From contig NW_015961992.1 of assembly GCF_000497045.1 (NCBI RefSeq), positions 2,259 to 66,258 on the forward strand: a DNA stretch of 64,000 nt, given 5' to 3'. Both the position numbers and the translations under genes were made by a program. Of the stretch, positions 30,481-40,144 are shown piece by piece. The notes under the pieces were generated by a model, which was given only the letters and a program-made list of their open reading frames with translations, ran no database searches and was not told the DNA's origin. Source of the stretch: Kalmanozyma brasiliensis GHG001 (lineage: Eukaryota > Basidiomycota > Ustilaginomycetes > Ustilaginales). How positions within the stretch are numbered: position 1 is the stretch's first letter; every line of letters begins with the position of its first letter.

Positions 30481-33400
30481 CTAATGCCCCTTTCCCTGCT
30501 CCTCCTCCAGATCGGCCAAGAATTTGAGATAGCTCTTCTTGAAGATGATGCCCCTGTACAGCCCGCGCTCATCCACCACAATCAGGTACCGCACGCCCAA
30601 GCGCACAAAGTACTGATGCACCAGCTCGAGCGGCGAATGAATCTGCACGGTGATGGGCGCCTTGTCGACATACCTGCTTAGATCGAGCGGGTCGGAACCG
30701 GTGAACAAGACCGAGTCGCGCACGCGGGCGGCTCCCTCACGCTCTGCCCGGACGAAGGGGAGATTCTTGAACGAGACGCGTGTCGATTCGGGCTTTGTCT
30801 CCGGGTTCGAGCGGGCCGCTCGGCCAAGGGCATGCTCTAGCTCGCTCGCTGCTATGTAGCCGACCATGAGGTGAGCGGACGGTGCTGCGCTCGAGGGTTC
30901 GTGGCCGGACGTGGGCGGGATGTGATCCGTCATCGATCCGATGCTCGCCGACAGGTCTGCCGGCGTAGGTGGCACGGCGGAAGAGGCGATGGGCGTGCTG
31001 CGGGAAACGATGGGGAAGCCGCCGTCGGTGTATCCAGATCCACTGGCCAGGCGATCCAGCTTCTCGCCCAGCGACTGAACCGTGTTGTCGACATCCAAAG
31101 AGATCACCTCGACCTCGGTCTCCATCGCATCCGTCACGTCAACGCCATTCCAGATGTACTCGGCCTTGCTGTCGAGGTAGGGCAGCCCCGAAAAGTCGAT
31201 CACAAGATCGTAGATGCCCTTGTGCTCGAGGGCGTCTGCGATGGTCTTGGCCACCAAGATAGCCAGCATCACGGGCACTGCATACGTCAACGTGCCCGTA
31301 AGCTCGAACATGATCACAGCAAGCGAGACGGTGGTGCGAGTGACACCCGAAAGCGCGGCTGCCGCTCCCACCATAGCATAAACACCGGGCACAATGCAGG
31401 CCGAGTCCGAGGCAGGACACCAGCTGAAGAAGCCGATCTCGGGATCCGTCCACTGTACGTACTGCACCAGCAGACCGACGATGCGACCGAAGCAGGCTCC
31501 TACCGCAAGAGTCGGGATGAAGATACCGGCGGGCAGCTTGATTCCGAACGTGATGATGGTCAGCGCACCCCTCAACACCATGGCGCTCAAGACGGCCATC
31601 ACGAGGGGTCCGATCTGCGAAGGATGCGAGACGCAGAGTCCCTCTAACGACTCGTGCTCGTGACACTCGCTGAACAGATCGGCGATGAGCTCGACACCGC
31701 CCATGCGTGTGTAGCCGTTGAAGAAGGAGAACGCAGCCGTGACCGCCGTGATGACGACCACCTCGAAGATGGGATGGCGTGCCATCCAGGTCTTTGCGCG
31801 GACGTTCTTGGCCCAGAACATGTTGAGCTTGGTAAAGTAAGCACCGTAGAGTCCACCAAAGATGCCGATCAGGATGAAGAAGAGGAGCTCGTAAAAGTGC
31901 CAGTCCTTGTCGTAGGTGACCTGGAAAAGCACGATCTTGCCCGTGCCGAACGGATCGAGGGCTCGCAGGACGGCGGCAGCGACCATGGCGCAGAAGAAGG
32001 AGCGAAACATGACTTTGCCGGGGAAGTAGTAGCTCACTTCCTCGAGGGAGAAGAGCACGCCGCCGACGGGAGCACCGAAAGCCACGGCGACACCGGCTGC
32101 GCAGGCGCACGAGAGCATCTCGCGACGCTTGCCTTCGTTGTTCTCGTATTTGGGGAAAGCACGACAGACGATGTTGCCGACACAGGAAGCAATATGCACA
32201 AAGGGGCCTTCTTTGCCGAGCGAGAGACCCGAAGCGACCGACAGAGTGAGGCCGACCGACTTGGTGAAGAGCGTCCAGAAGCCAAGATAGCCGTGGATGA
32301 CAAAGCCGCTCAAGATGCACTTGACCTCGGAGATACCCGAGCCCGTGGCGAAATAGAGCACCTTTCTAGGCAGGATGGCGTTCTGAGCGCGCTGGTCGTT
32401 GGCGATGCGAGCAAAGTTCCTCGACGTCGCGGTATCGGGATGTTGCATCGCCACGACCGGAGATCGTGATCGTGATGCCTGTCCGTTGCGCTGCTGAGCG
32501 AGAAGGGCTGTGGTCTCGGTGGGCTCGTCCATAGCATCCCCGGTATCATGCTGCTGCTCCGAGTCACGTTTCTGGCTACCCATATTGGCAGTGGGTAAGG
32601 CTGCATCCGCGTCCTTGAGGTAGAGTTCGCTTGAAGTGAGATAGATGGTGAGGATGCTGGCGATAGATGCCCAGAGGACGGCGACGACAAAGTACATGGC
32701 GTAGCCGGCAAACCAGTTGCTGTCCTTCAAAGAGCCGAATTTTTGACCCCAAGTGATCCAGCCAGGGCAGGCCTCGGTTTCAGAATCGACAGGTGACATC
32801 ACATTCAACAGTGTCGTGTTGACAGCGCCTGCAGCAGAAGAAGCGGCCATCCTGGCCCAGGCTGGACTGCCAGCGACGGGCGCTGCCCAGCCACTGAGGA
32901 TGCGGTTGCCCTTGCCGAGACCAGAGACCATCGACCCGAAAGCATCCGCAGTAGAAGGCGAGGCTGAAAGGGCGGCGTGAGGCAGGAAAGGCGTCCGATA
33001 CGACCAAGCGGTAGCATTGAGCGAAGGATGGTCCCAGTCGGGCGATCCACCGTAGGGGCAGCAGAAGCGCTTGGCAAGCTTCCAGTCTTTTGCGCAGTAG
33101 CCGTCCTTGAGATCGAAGAGGACCGCCTCGGACTTGACGATGCATCCAGCGATGAGCGCTGTGATGACACCGGTGATGGTGACGATGATCCAGCCTTGAA
33201 GACGATCCCAGACGTTGGCGGCGAATCCGCGGATACCCTTGAGATTGCGGATGCGGCGCAGACGGGAGCTCTCCTTGATGGCGTCGTGAATCCAGTCAAT
33301 GGTGGTGTAGGACTCGTACCAGACACGGATGCCATTGCCGCCGGCCCCGGGTAGATTCATCTCATCCTCGAAGTTGGCGTCGTCGTAGGAACGCAAGTGC

Positions 33401-33879
33401 CTCTTGCGGCGGTTGCGAGCGCCAGGAGCGCCTTGCGCCTTGAGACCATCGTAGAAGGAGCGCATGGGGCTGCGTGGCTCTCTGAGAGAAGCGAGAGAAG
33501 CGCGACTGGACAGCGCTCCAGGTAAAGCTCTTGAGAAGAAGCTAGGGCGCGAGGACGACGGTGTGGGAGCTGTAATCTCTGCCTGAGCTCCGTTGGGAGG
33601 TACGAAGAGCGAAGAGAGGCGCCTAATCTCGGATTTGGCGGACATGGTGCGCCTTTCGACCAAGCGTGGACGAGCGGTACTGGGCGCTGATCGAAAGTCG
33701 AGTCGAGCAGAATTCTGTTGATCATTGTCTGGCTCGTCGGCATGTCTGGTGTGAATCGTGTCGGTCGAGATCGAGAGGCCCGGATTGGGGAGTGCCGAGT
33801 TGTGGCTAGCGTCGATGCTGGGCTGTGCTCGGGAGCTCCTGCCCCGGCGTGAGTGTGAGGCTTGATCGGAGTCCACCAT
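30481..33879 (-). CDS. ClC-family chloride channel / Cl-/H+ exchanger (Gef1/ClC-3-like)
   Basis: Intronless, 1132 aa from the first true ATG at 33879 (MVDSDQAS). The frame is open further upstream but only non-ATG codons start it there. A Ser/Arg-rich cytosolic N-terminus of about 210 residues precedes the membrane region. ClC signatures are visible in order: SGISEVKC, GKEGPFVHI with the gating Glu (about residue 555), PVGGVLFSLEE, LPAGIFIPTLAVG (about 780) and a GVTRTTVSLAVI stretch. Two CBS-type segments lie at the C-terminus (about 970-1130; the second includes VRYLIVVDERGLYRGII). Fungal Gef1 acidifies and supplies chloride to Golgi and endosomal compartments, including for copper loading of Fet3. 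The membrane location is inferred from the family. Confidence 0.92.
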   Translation of the reverse strand: MVDSDQASHSRRGRSSRAQPSIDASHNSALPNPGLSISTDTIHTRHADEPDNDQQNSARLDFRSAPSTARPRLVERRTMSAKSEIRRLSSLFVPPNGAQAEITAPTPSSSRPSFFSRALPGALSSRASLASLREPRSPMRSFYDGLKAQGAPGARNRRKRHLRSYDDANFEDEMNLPGAGGNGIRVWYESYTTIDWIHDAIKESSRLRRIRNLKGIRGFAANVWDRLQGWIIVTITGVITALIAGCIVKSEAVLFDLKDGYCAKDWKLAKRFCCPYGGSPDWDHPSLNATAWSYRTPFLPHAALSASPSTADAFGSMVSGLGKGNRILSGWAAPVAGSPAWARMAASSAAGAVNTTLLNVMSPVDSETEACPGWITWGQKFGSLKDSNWFAGYAMYFVVAVLWASIASILTIYLTSSELYLKDADAALPTANMGSQKRDSEQQHDTGDAMDEPTETTALLAQQRNGQASRSRSPVVAMQHPDTATSRNFARIANDQRAQNAILPRKVLYFATGSGISEVKCILSGFVIHGYLGFWTLFTKSVGLTLSVASGLSLGKEGPFVHIASCVGNIVCRAFPKYENNEGKRREMLSCACAAGVAVAFGAPVGGVLFSLEEVSYYFPGKVMFRSFFCAMVAAAVLRALDPFGTGKIVLFQVTYDKDWHFYELLFFILIGIFGGLYGAYFTKLNMFWAKNVRAKTWMARHPIFEVVVITAVTAAFSFFNGYTRMGGVELIADLFSECHEHESLEGLCVSHPSQIGPLVMAVLSAMVLRGALTIITFGIKLPAGIFIPTLAVGACFGRIVGLLVQYVQWTDPEIGFFSWCPASDSACIVPGVYAMVGAAAALSGVTRTTVSLAVIMFELTGTLTYAVPVMLAILVAKTIADALEHKGIYDLVIDFSGLPYLDSKAEYIWNGVDVTDAMETEVEVISLDVDNTVQSLGEKLDRLASGSGYTDGGFPIVSRSTPIASSAVPPTPADLSASIGSMTDHIPPTSGHEPSSAAPSAHLMVGYIAASELEHALGRAARSNPETKPESTRVSFKNLPFVRAEREGAARVRDSVLFTGSDPLDLSRYVDKAPITVQIHSPLELVHQYFVRLGVRYLIVVDERGLYRGIIFKKSYLKFLADLEEEQGKGH

Positions 33880-34617
33880 CCCTGTTTCCCTTGCTTGCAC
33901 GACCTCTCGAGAGACGAGTGCCAGAAGATGAGATGGAGCGGAGCGAAAGCTCGATGCTGTCTGAGCTGATAACAAGAGCCGAGATGCTTGTGTGGGGAAG
34001 GACAGGTTACGCTGCCAGCGAGGTGGTGGTGCTGAGCAGCTCGAGGCTCGAGCTCAAGCCGGTGAGGGGAGCCGAATGAAGGCGAGACGAGAGAAGGCTC
34101 AAGCAGCATTCAAGCTGGCAAGCAAGCCCCTCGCTGTCGACACGCAGGCAGGCTGAGCTGCAAACGAGGTTGATGCTGCGTGTGGTTGACATGTCCAGCT
34201 CAAGCCCCTGCAGCTCCGCCTTTTTTGTCCTTGCAACTCCACAAAGAGGTCCAAGCTTGGCGTCTGAGCTGTGTGGGAAATTTAGATTGCTTTTCCCATT
34301 TCGCCGTTCCAAGCCCATGTGATCAAGGACAGGGCGCACGATGTGTTGCTCTCGTCGGACTCGACTCAATCTCATTTTGACACTTGAGCTCAAAAGCACT
34401 CCTCGGAAGCTATCCGAGAGCGTTCTGGCCGGCGAGTCGGACGATGACAGTGAGGTATACAAACGAATATGATATGGTAAAGATACAAATACAGGTAGAA
34501 TCGCGGGCGAGAGCCGTCCCGAGAGCATCTATCGGCTCGATCCGATGAAAGAAGGTCAAGCTCGAGCGGCTGCTTCCGACGTGTGAGAACGATGTGACTG
34601 AGCCAAAACCCACTTCT
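33880..34617. other. ClC leader and HSK3 3' flank
   Basis: Both flanking genes are on the minus strand. The 173-codon minus-strand frame at 34007-34528 has no domain and I do not call it. The region should hold the ClC promoter. Confidence 0.55.
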
Positions 34618-34968
34618 CTATGCTTCCGTCGGGTCGGCGTCTTGCTCTCGGTCCACCTCGTGAAGCACCGCCATGAACCTGTTGGTTGCAGAGAACGCAA
34701 GCAGTCAGACAGAGCAGCTCAGCAGGGTGTCAATTACACTTCTGTCGTGTCCACGAGAAAGCAGTGCAGTCCGAAGTGATATGACTTACGTGGATGCTTG
34801 CGCGATACCGAGCTTGCGCATGTAGAAGGCTTGTTCGGCTGCGAGGTTGAGATGCTGCTTGGTAGTTTCGAACGAGCTGGCCAGGGTGCCTAGCTTGGCG
34901 GCGAGTTGAGCATAGTGCCTCTCCTTGGTGGTGAGCGGCGTTGTACTTGATGGTACTTGTGGAATCAT
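34618..34968 (-). CDS. HSK3: DASH/Dam1 complex subunit Hsk3 (two exons)
   Basis: Exons on the minus strand: 34968-34790 and 34678-34618, intron 34789-34679 (GTAAGT...CAACAG, phase 2), giving 79 aa. The core (about residues 14-65) is one long helix with ERHYAQLAAKLGTL and AEQAFYMRKLGI, followed after the junction by FMAVLHEVD; this matches the small Hsk3 family, where the helix is followed by a short aromatic/Met stretch. DASH forms rings or arches that couple kinetochores to microtubule ends in fungi. Without the second exon the protein would lack its conserved end and stop after one more codon, which supports the splice. Small size made it easy to overlook. Confidence 0.85.
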
Positions 34969-35410
34969 GTTTGTGATCGAGGTCCGCGGATAGAGGATGG
35001 TGGAGCTGACGATGGTGTTGGTTGGTCGCTGTTGAGATGGAAAGCGTGTTTTGGACCCTGAAGCGCAGACTCAAGGCGAGACGCGTCCAAGGAGACCAAC
35101 ACCATCTCAGCTCTCTGCGCTCACAAACCAAATCCTTTATTAAAGATTGATTTTGACTTTTACCTTGGAAAAGACGCGCTAAATTGCTGTCGCGGTCTGC
35201 TGCCTTGAAAATAACTCAACTGGGCGGTTGCCTGGAAATGGGTGGGACGAGTCCAGCCAGCAGCTCTCTACGCGTGCAAGGCGGTTGTGGTGAAAGCTCT
35301 CTCTCTTTCTCTCCTACCCTTCCTTCTACTGAGAGGCAAGCGTCGACTTGCTTTGAGTCTCTTCCTTTCTCCCGTATCACAGCGACACCGCTCATCTCTA
35401 GAGCGACAGC
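34969..35410. other. Divergent promoter of HSK3 and the LRR gene
   Basis: 442 bp between two divergent start codons. The 35280-35345 stretch is C/T-rich and likely leader sequence. There is no supported ORF. Confidence 0.55.
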
Positions 35411-38400
35411 ATGGACGTGGCCATGCCTCAACCAGCGCAGCCATTGCCCACCACTCCGGCTCGTCCAGCTTCCCCCGCCAGTCCAGCACAATCGCGCTCG
35501 CCCATTGTTCTGTCAGAAGCCTGGAAACAGCTCCATCTCTCCTCGCCATCTCAAAATGCTAGCTCGTCTTCCTCTCATATCCGACCAACGCAATCTGCCA
35601 ACGACGATGACGATGCCGACTCCTCCGACGACGGGTTTCTCTCGGACCACAGCGACGAGATTCATCCCGAGACGGGCTTCGACCCCTTTCTTGCTGCAAC
35701 AAGAAGAGCGAGGCAGCAGTCAAGCTCGTCTCTTCTAGCGCCTCAGCCCGCGCTCTCTGCCACTGCCCCCTCTCCCATCCCTTCGTCCTCGGATTCATCC
35801 CCGGCGACGTCCAGCGACAGCGTAGTCACCACCGAGGCGCCCCTCAACCAGCACGAACAACTCCAACGTCAAGAAGCCTATCGATGGGGTCGAATCGCAA
35901 AGTACTGGTACAAAGTCGTAGACGAAGTCATGCTTCAGCCCAAAGCCGCAAAACAAGGCACCATCGATCTCAGCAGCAAAGACATCACCGACATCCTCCC
36001 CACCATTGCCGACCTCTCCCGCTTTGTAGCTCTCGCTCCTCCTCGATACGATCCAGACGATGCACCCGAGGCTCGCTCCTCTGCTGAACCGCAAACCTTG
36101 CTGCAATCCAAGACCGGTGGTCTCGTTCGCCACGAATCGTACCTCGCTCCCTTCAGCGCCCACATCCACAACGACGCGGTCTCTTCCCATCGGACCGGCA
36201 CGACAGCGCAGCGGACCTTGTCGCGCAGTCAGTCGGCATTCATGCCCACCATGGGCCGAGCTCATTCCTTTGCCCGAAGCAGCAGTGCCATGAGCGGTCT
36301 CAGCTCCAAATCTGCTGGCTCGTATCGCGATCACCGCGACCGTCAGGCCACCCTCAGTATCTTCCTCGCCTCCAATGCGCTCACTCGGCTTCCAAGCGCA
36401 CTCTTTCAGCTTCAGAACCTGCGCGTCCTCTCGCTGCGGTCCAACAAGCTCAAAGTCCTTCCGCCCGCCATCGGCGATCTGCACAACCTCTCTGAGCTCC
36501 ACGTTCCTAACAACGAGCTCCAGTACCTACCAGCCGAGATCCTCCGTCTCAAGCTGGATGTCTTCACCTGGTTCCCCAACCCCTACCTCGTCAAGCCACC
36601 TCAAACTGGCGTTCTGACGGTTCGCGCCATGCTATGCCACGGCGCACGACGCATTCGTCAGCAACCATCGCTCAACCAGCTTGCAGAGCTGGACGACATC
36701 GACGAGGCTGCTGATGATGCTTCGACCACGCCGGTTCGCACTGATTTCGGCAACGACGGAGGGGAAATCGTTTCCGTCCCCGTTTCACAGCAGCCACCTC
36801 CTCTGATTCGTGCACCTGCCACCGGCTCAGCTCGTCAGCTGCGGCAGTTGGACCGCACGCGATCCGACATGCAGGTCGAAAGCTTCCTCGCCAGAGGCAT
36901 CGATCGACTCGGTGGCAGCAGCTTTGCCTCGATCCACGAGCAAGACGCAGACGCGCAAGACGACAGCATCATCGACACCAGCACAGACGCAGCCGACTCC
37001 ACCATGGACGCAGACGACACCGCTTTGCAGCTGCCTTCAGCATCAAGTGGGGCAGCGGAAGCCTCTGATGACGACGAAGAGCGAGAACGCCAGCGCATCC
37101 TCGAAGCAGCCTTTGAGGACGACGACGTCTTTGACCTCACGCCTTCGACCGAGCAAGGTGCCACCACACGAGGCAAGGTGGCAGGTCGTTCGCGTGTGCT
37201 GGGCAGCAAGGAGGTTTCGGGCCTACCGAGCCTGCAAGAGCTATGCATCCGCAAGCTTCTCGGTCCCTACGACGTCGCTGAAGCCGAAGCGCAGGGCATT
37301 GCATCGCCCTTCCTCTCGCCCGTCGTCCAGACTTCGGGTGGGCCTAAACATCGACGAAGCAGCAACAGCAGCAGAAGCAACTCGCGCACCAACACTCCGC
37401 TCTTTGAAGCGCAGCTCAGGAACCGCACGACCTCGTTTGGCTCGAATCAGTCGCGCACCAAAAGCTTCAGCTCCAATGGAGGACCTGAGAACAGCAAGTT
37501 TGGCAAGAGGGTGCCCACGCTGCTGGAGGCGTACGAGAACGGCACGCTGCAGAGCTTGGTGGGCGAATTGGGTCACGAGCTGGTGTCGAAGCTCGAGGCG
37601 GCTCGACGCAGTGCCACGCAGGACTGGGGCACAAGAGCTCGAATGCGAAGCACTTCGAATGCAGCTGCCAGGAGGCACGGTCTCGCGCGCACGCAGTCGG
37701 TTGTAGATGCCTTCCCCGCTGCTACCGCTGACGCCGTCAACGATGGAAGCGCTTCGCAAACGCAGACAAGGCAATCCAGCGCATCGCAAGACGAAGGAGA
37801 AGAGTCGTACGACGTCTTTGGCGGAGTCGACGTGGCAGGATCGCTGGACCGTGGCGACGATGCATGCACCAATCCGTGGTTCTCGCGCTGCCCCAACCCC
37901 AAGCACTGCGAAGAGAGGCTGCGCGAATCGCAGACGGGTGTCAAGCGCACCGGAGACATTGCTCTGCACCGAGGCAAGCGTGGGTTTGGATCGACCAGCA
38001 GTGTTTCTAGCCTGGGCACCACGCTTGGCGCTGGCAAGGCCGAGGCTGCATCCAGCGACATGGAGCGAGTCCCCTCCACTGCTGCCAGCTCGGACAGCGG
38101 TGCGACGCCTGCATCGCCCGTGTCGTCGGTGTCGTCTTCCGTGGGGACAGTCGCAGGCTTCGGCTCCGTGTCTACATCGTCCGTACCGTCGCGGCCCGAA
38201 TCTCAGATCGGCACATTCGCAGGCCAACAGGTCCGCTTTGCGCCCAACTCACAACGCAGCTTCACATCAGCCGGTCTGGGCCGAGCATGGTCGGCTTCGC
38301 GATCCGCCTTTGGAAACGACCGTGGTATGGCTCGACCTGCGAGCACCAACTTTGTCCGTGGCTTCTCCACCTCTTCTGCCTTGTCGGCATCGGGGCTCAA

Positions 38401-38725
38401 TCGCAGCACGTCGTTCGCGCCCGAGGCGGAAGACTCGCTGGAGCGGGACTGGCCTCTGACGGAGCAGGAGCATCGCCAGGCGCCCGTGTTCAGCACTCCA
38501 GGCGAGACAAGGATCGAGTGGATCTCGCACATCGGTGGTATCCGGGTGGCCAAGCTGGGTGAAACTCAGGTCGAGCTGGATGCCGTTCCAGGGCCGGGAG
38601 CTGCAGTGGGTGGTGAGGCGGCGCAGCCCAGCATGATGGGTGCCATGAGTGCCTTTGAGAACAAGGACTTGCTTCCCATTCTTTGGCGAGGGTGCAGTCG
38701 AGGATGTTTGGACTTTCTCGTGTGA
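35411..38725 (+). CDS. Large leucine-rich repeat protein of unknown function
   Basis: Intronless, 1104 aa, start ATG in context GACAGCATGG. A Pro/Ser-rich N-terminus is followed by a conserved patch (about 155-210, RWGRIAKYWYKVVDE), then three to four LRR units (about 310-380, pattern LxxLPxxxxxLxxLxxLxLxxNxLxxLP). Downstream, Ser-rich disorder alternates with short conserved islands: LPSLQELCIRKL (about 605), VPTLLEAYENGTLQSL (about 700), FSRCPNPKHCEE (about 825) and a C-terminal block ending GCSRGCLDFLV. Similar architectures occur in uncharacterised LRR proteins of other fungi. The spaced Cys/His in the last two islands could bind metal. No signal peptide or membrane segment is visible, so it is cytosolic or nuclear. 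Confidence 0.85.
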   Translation: MDVAMPQPAQPLPTTPARPASPASPAQSRSPIVLSEAWKQLHLSSPSQNASSSSSHIRPTQSANDDDDADSSDDGFLSDHSDEIHPETGFDPFLAATRRARQQSSSSLLAPQPALSATAPSPIPSSSDSSPATSSDSVVTTEAPLNQHEQLQRQEAYRWGRIAKYWYKVVDEVMLQPKAAKQGTIDLSSKDITDILPTIADLSRFVALAPPRYDPDDAPEARSSAEPQTLLQSKTGGLVRHESYLAPFSAHIHNDAVSSHRTGTTAQRTLSRSQSAFMPTMGRAHSFARSSSAMSGLSSKSAGSYRDHRDRQATLSIFLASNALTRLPSALFQLQNLRVLSLRSNKLKVLPPAIGDLHNLSELHVPNNELQYLPAEILRLKLDVFTWFPNPYLVKPPQTGVLTVRAMLCHGARRIRQQPSLNQLAELDDIDEAADDASTTPVRTDFGNDGGEIVSVPVSQQPPPLIRAPATGSARQLRQLDRTRSDMQVESFLARGIDRLGGSSFASIHEQDADAQDDSIIDTSTDAADSTMDADDTALQLPSASSGAAEASDDDEERERQRILEAAFEDDDVFDLTPSTEQGATTRGKVAGRSRVLGSKEVSGLPSLQELCIRKLLGPYDVAEAEAQGIASPFLSPVVQTSGGPKHRRSSNSSRSNSRTNTPLFEAQLRNRTTSFGSNQSRTKSFSSNGGPENSKFGKRVPTLLEAYENGTLQSLVGELGHELVSKLEAARRSATQDWGTRARMRSTSNAAARRHGLARTQSVVDAFPAATADAVNDGSASQTQTRQSSASQDEGEESYDVFGGVDVAGSLDRGDDACTNPWFSRCPNPKHCEERLRESQTGVKRTGDIALHRGKRGFGSTSSVSSLGTTLGAGKAEAASSDMERVPSTAASSDSGATPASPVSSVSSSVGTVAGFGSVSTSSVPSRPESQIGTFAGQQVRFAPNSQRSFTSAGLGRAWSASRSAFGNDRGMARPASTNFVRGFSTSSALSASGLNRSTSFAPEAEDSLERDWPLTEQEHRQAPVFSTPGETRIEWISHIGGIRVAKLGETQVELDAVPGPGAAVGGEAAQPSMMGAMSAFENKDLLPILWRGCSRGCLDFLV

Positions 38726-39243
38726 CGCCACTGCAAGGCCCATCGCAATAGCATCCATCGCGTCGCATGATAAGACTCAGCGCACTCAGTCGTGTGTCCA
38801 CACATTCAGTAGCGTGTCCAAGAGATGAGCTTTTACATGCGTACTGTCCGGGTTGAATGCGTGCGGGTGGGGACGAGGGCTGGCATCTTATCTCTAATGC
38901 TGTTGACGTGCGTTTCCGAGGATCCGAGTGGCCGTTTCTCTGCAACGCGCACGGATTCCCGGGAAAAAAGGGCCCAAAAAGAGCATCACATGGCAGCCTC
39001 GCCGCTCTGTGCAAGCTTTGAGTTTCTTTTTTGAAACGGAGGAGGCCGCTGGTTGCAGGGTTCGTACAAAAGTGTGAGCATCTTGAAGCCTTGTCCTTCC
39101 ACCTCTTCGCCATCTGTTGCTCCCCCTTGGATCCCTCGACACCGTTGCGTTCAGCTTGGAACACCTCAACGCGCACCACGGGAATTCCATTTGGTATCTC
39201 GCTGCCACCACCGCATACAATTACCACCGGAAACGACACAGTC
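38726..39243. other. Intergenic between LRR gene and FUR1
   Basis: Both genes run on the plus strand. The FUR1 frame is open for 71 codons before its ATG, but without a convincing conserved sequence. I see nothing else here. Confidence 0.55.
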
Positions 39244-39936
39244 ATGGCATCCACATCCTCCGCCAACGGCGCCGTTGCGGCCCAAACCGGACCCACCCTC
39301 CCCCCCAATGCATCTCGCCTCCCGCAAACCGCTCAACTAGACGCGCTCCTCACCATCATCCGAGACGCCTCTACTCCACGATCCGACTTCATCTTCTACT
39401 CGGACCGCATCATCCGGCTTCTGGTCGAGGAAGGGTTGAACCACCTCCCCACGGTTCCGCAGACGGTGATGACGCCGACGGGCTTTTCGTACTCTGGCGT
39501 TTCGTTCCAGGGTCGGATCTGTGGTGTGTCGATCCTGCGTGCAGGCGAGGCGATGGAGGCTGGACTGCGAGAATGCTGTCGCAGCGTGAGGATTGGGAAG
39601 ATCCTCATCCAACGCGACGAGGAGACGGCCAAACCCAAGCTGTTCTACGCCAAATTGCCCGAGGACATTGCAGAGAGATGGGTGCTGCTGCTCGATCCCA
39701 TGCTGGCAACGGGAGGCAGCGCAATCAAGGCCATCGAGGTGTTGATCGAAAACGGCGTCAAGGCGGAACAGATTCTGTTTTTGAACTTGATCGCCAGCCC
39801 AGAAGGGTTGGCCAACATGTACAGCAAGTTCCCCCAGGTCAAGGTCATCAGTGCGTGGGTGGACGAGAGGCTGGACGAGAAGAGCTATATTATTCCCGGG
39901 CTGGGAGACTATGGCGACCGTTACTACAGCGGGTAG
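39244..39936 (+). CDS. FUR1: Uracil phosphoribosyltransferase
   Basis: Intronless, 230 aa. The start at 39244 (GTCATGGCATCC) is chosen because the family core begins about 25 residues later. The PRPP-binding loop is DPMLATGGSA (151-160). Conserved upstream elements are SILRAGEAMEAGLR and the IGKILIQRDE strand, and the C-terminal uracil-binding stretch is IPGLGDYGDRYYSG. The enzyme makes UMP from uracil and PRPP in pyrimidine salvage and is cytosolic. Loss of this enzyme is the classical route to 5-fluorouracil and 5-fluorocytosine resistance in fungi. Length and motifs are normal for the fungal enzyme. Confidence 0.96.
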   Translation: MASTSSANGAVAAQTGPTLPPNASRLPQTAQLDALLTIIRDASTPRSDFIFYSDRIIRLLVEEGLNHLPTVPQTVMTPTGFSYSGVSFQGRICGVSILRAGEAMEAGLRECCRSVRIGKILIQRDEETAKPKLFYAKLPEDIAERWVLLLDPMLATGGSAIKAIEVLIENGVKAEQILFLNLIASPEGLANMYSKFPQVKVISAWVDERLDEKSYIIPGLGDYGDRYYSG

Positions 39937-40144
39937 ACGATAGGAAAGGAGGAAATGCAGTCGGAAGTTTGATCCTCACTAGCATGTGTGCAACTTCAAT
40001 CTGACTGGTTCACGATGGTCTTATAGGTCGCTGTGTCCCTCGCGGTCATACTCTGAGGAAGGTCTGCGCACAAAGGAGATGGTGTGTTGCACAAGCGTGC
40101 CATTGGAGATGATTTATCTGGGTATATTTCGATCATTCTGCGTC

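Noticed and set aside
33880..33975. N-terminal extension of the ClC protein
   Set aside because: The extended frame begins at a TTG, not an ATG; the first ATG is at 33879.
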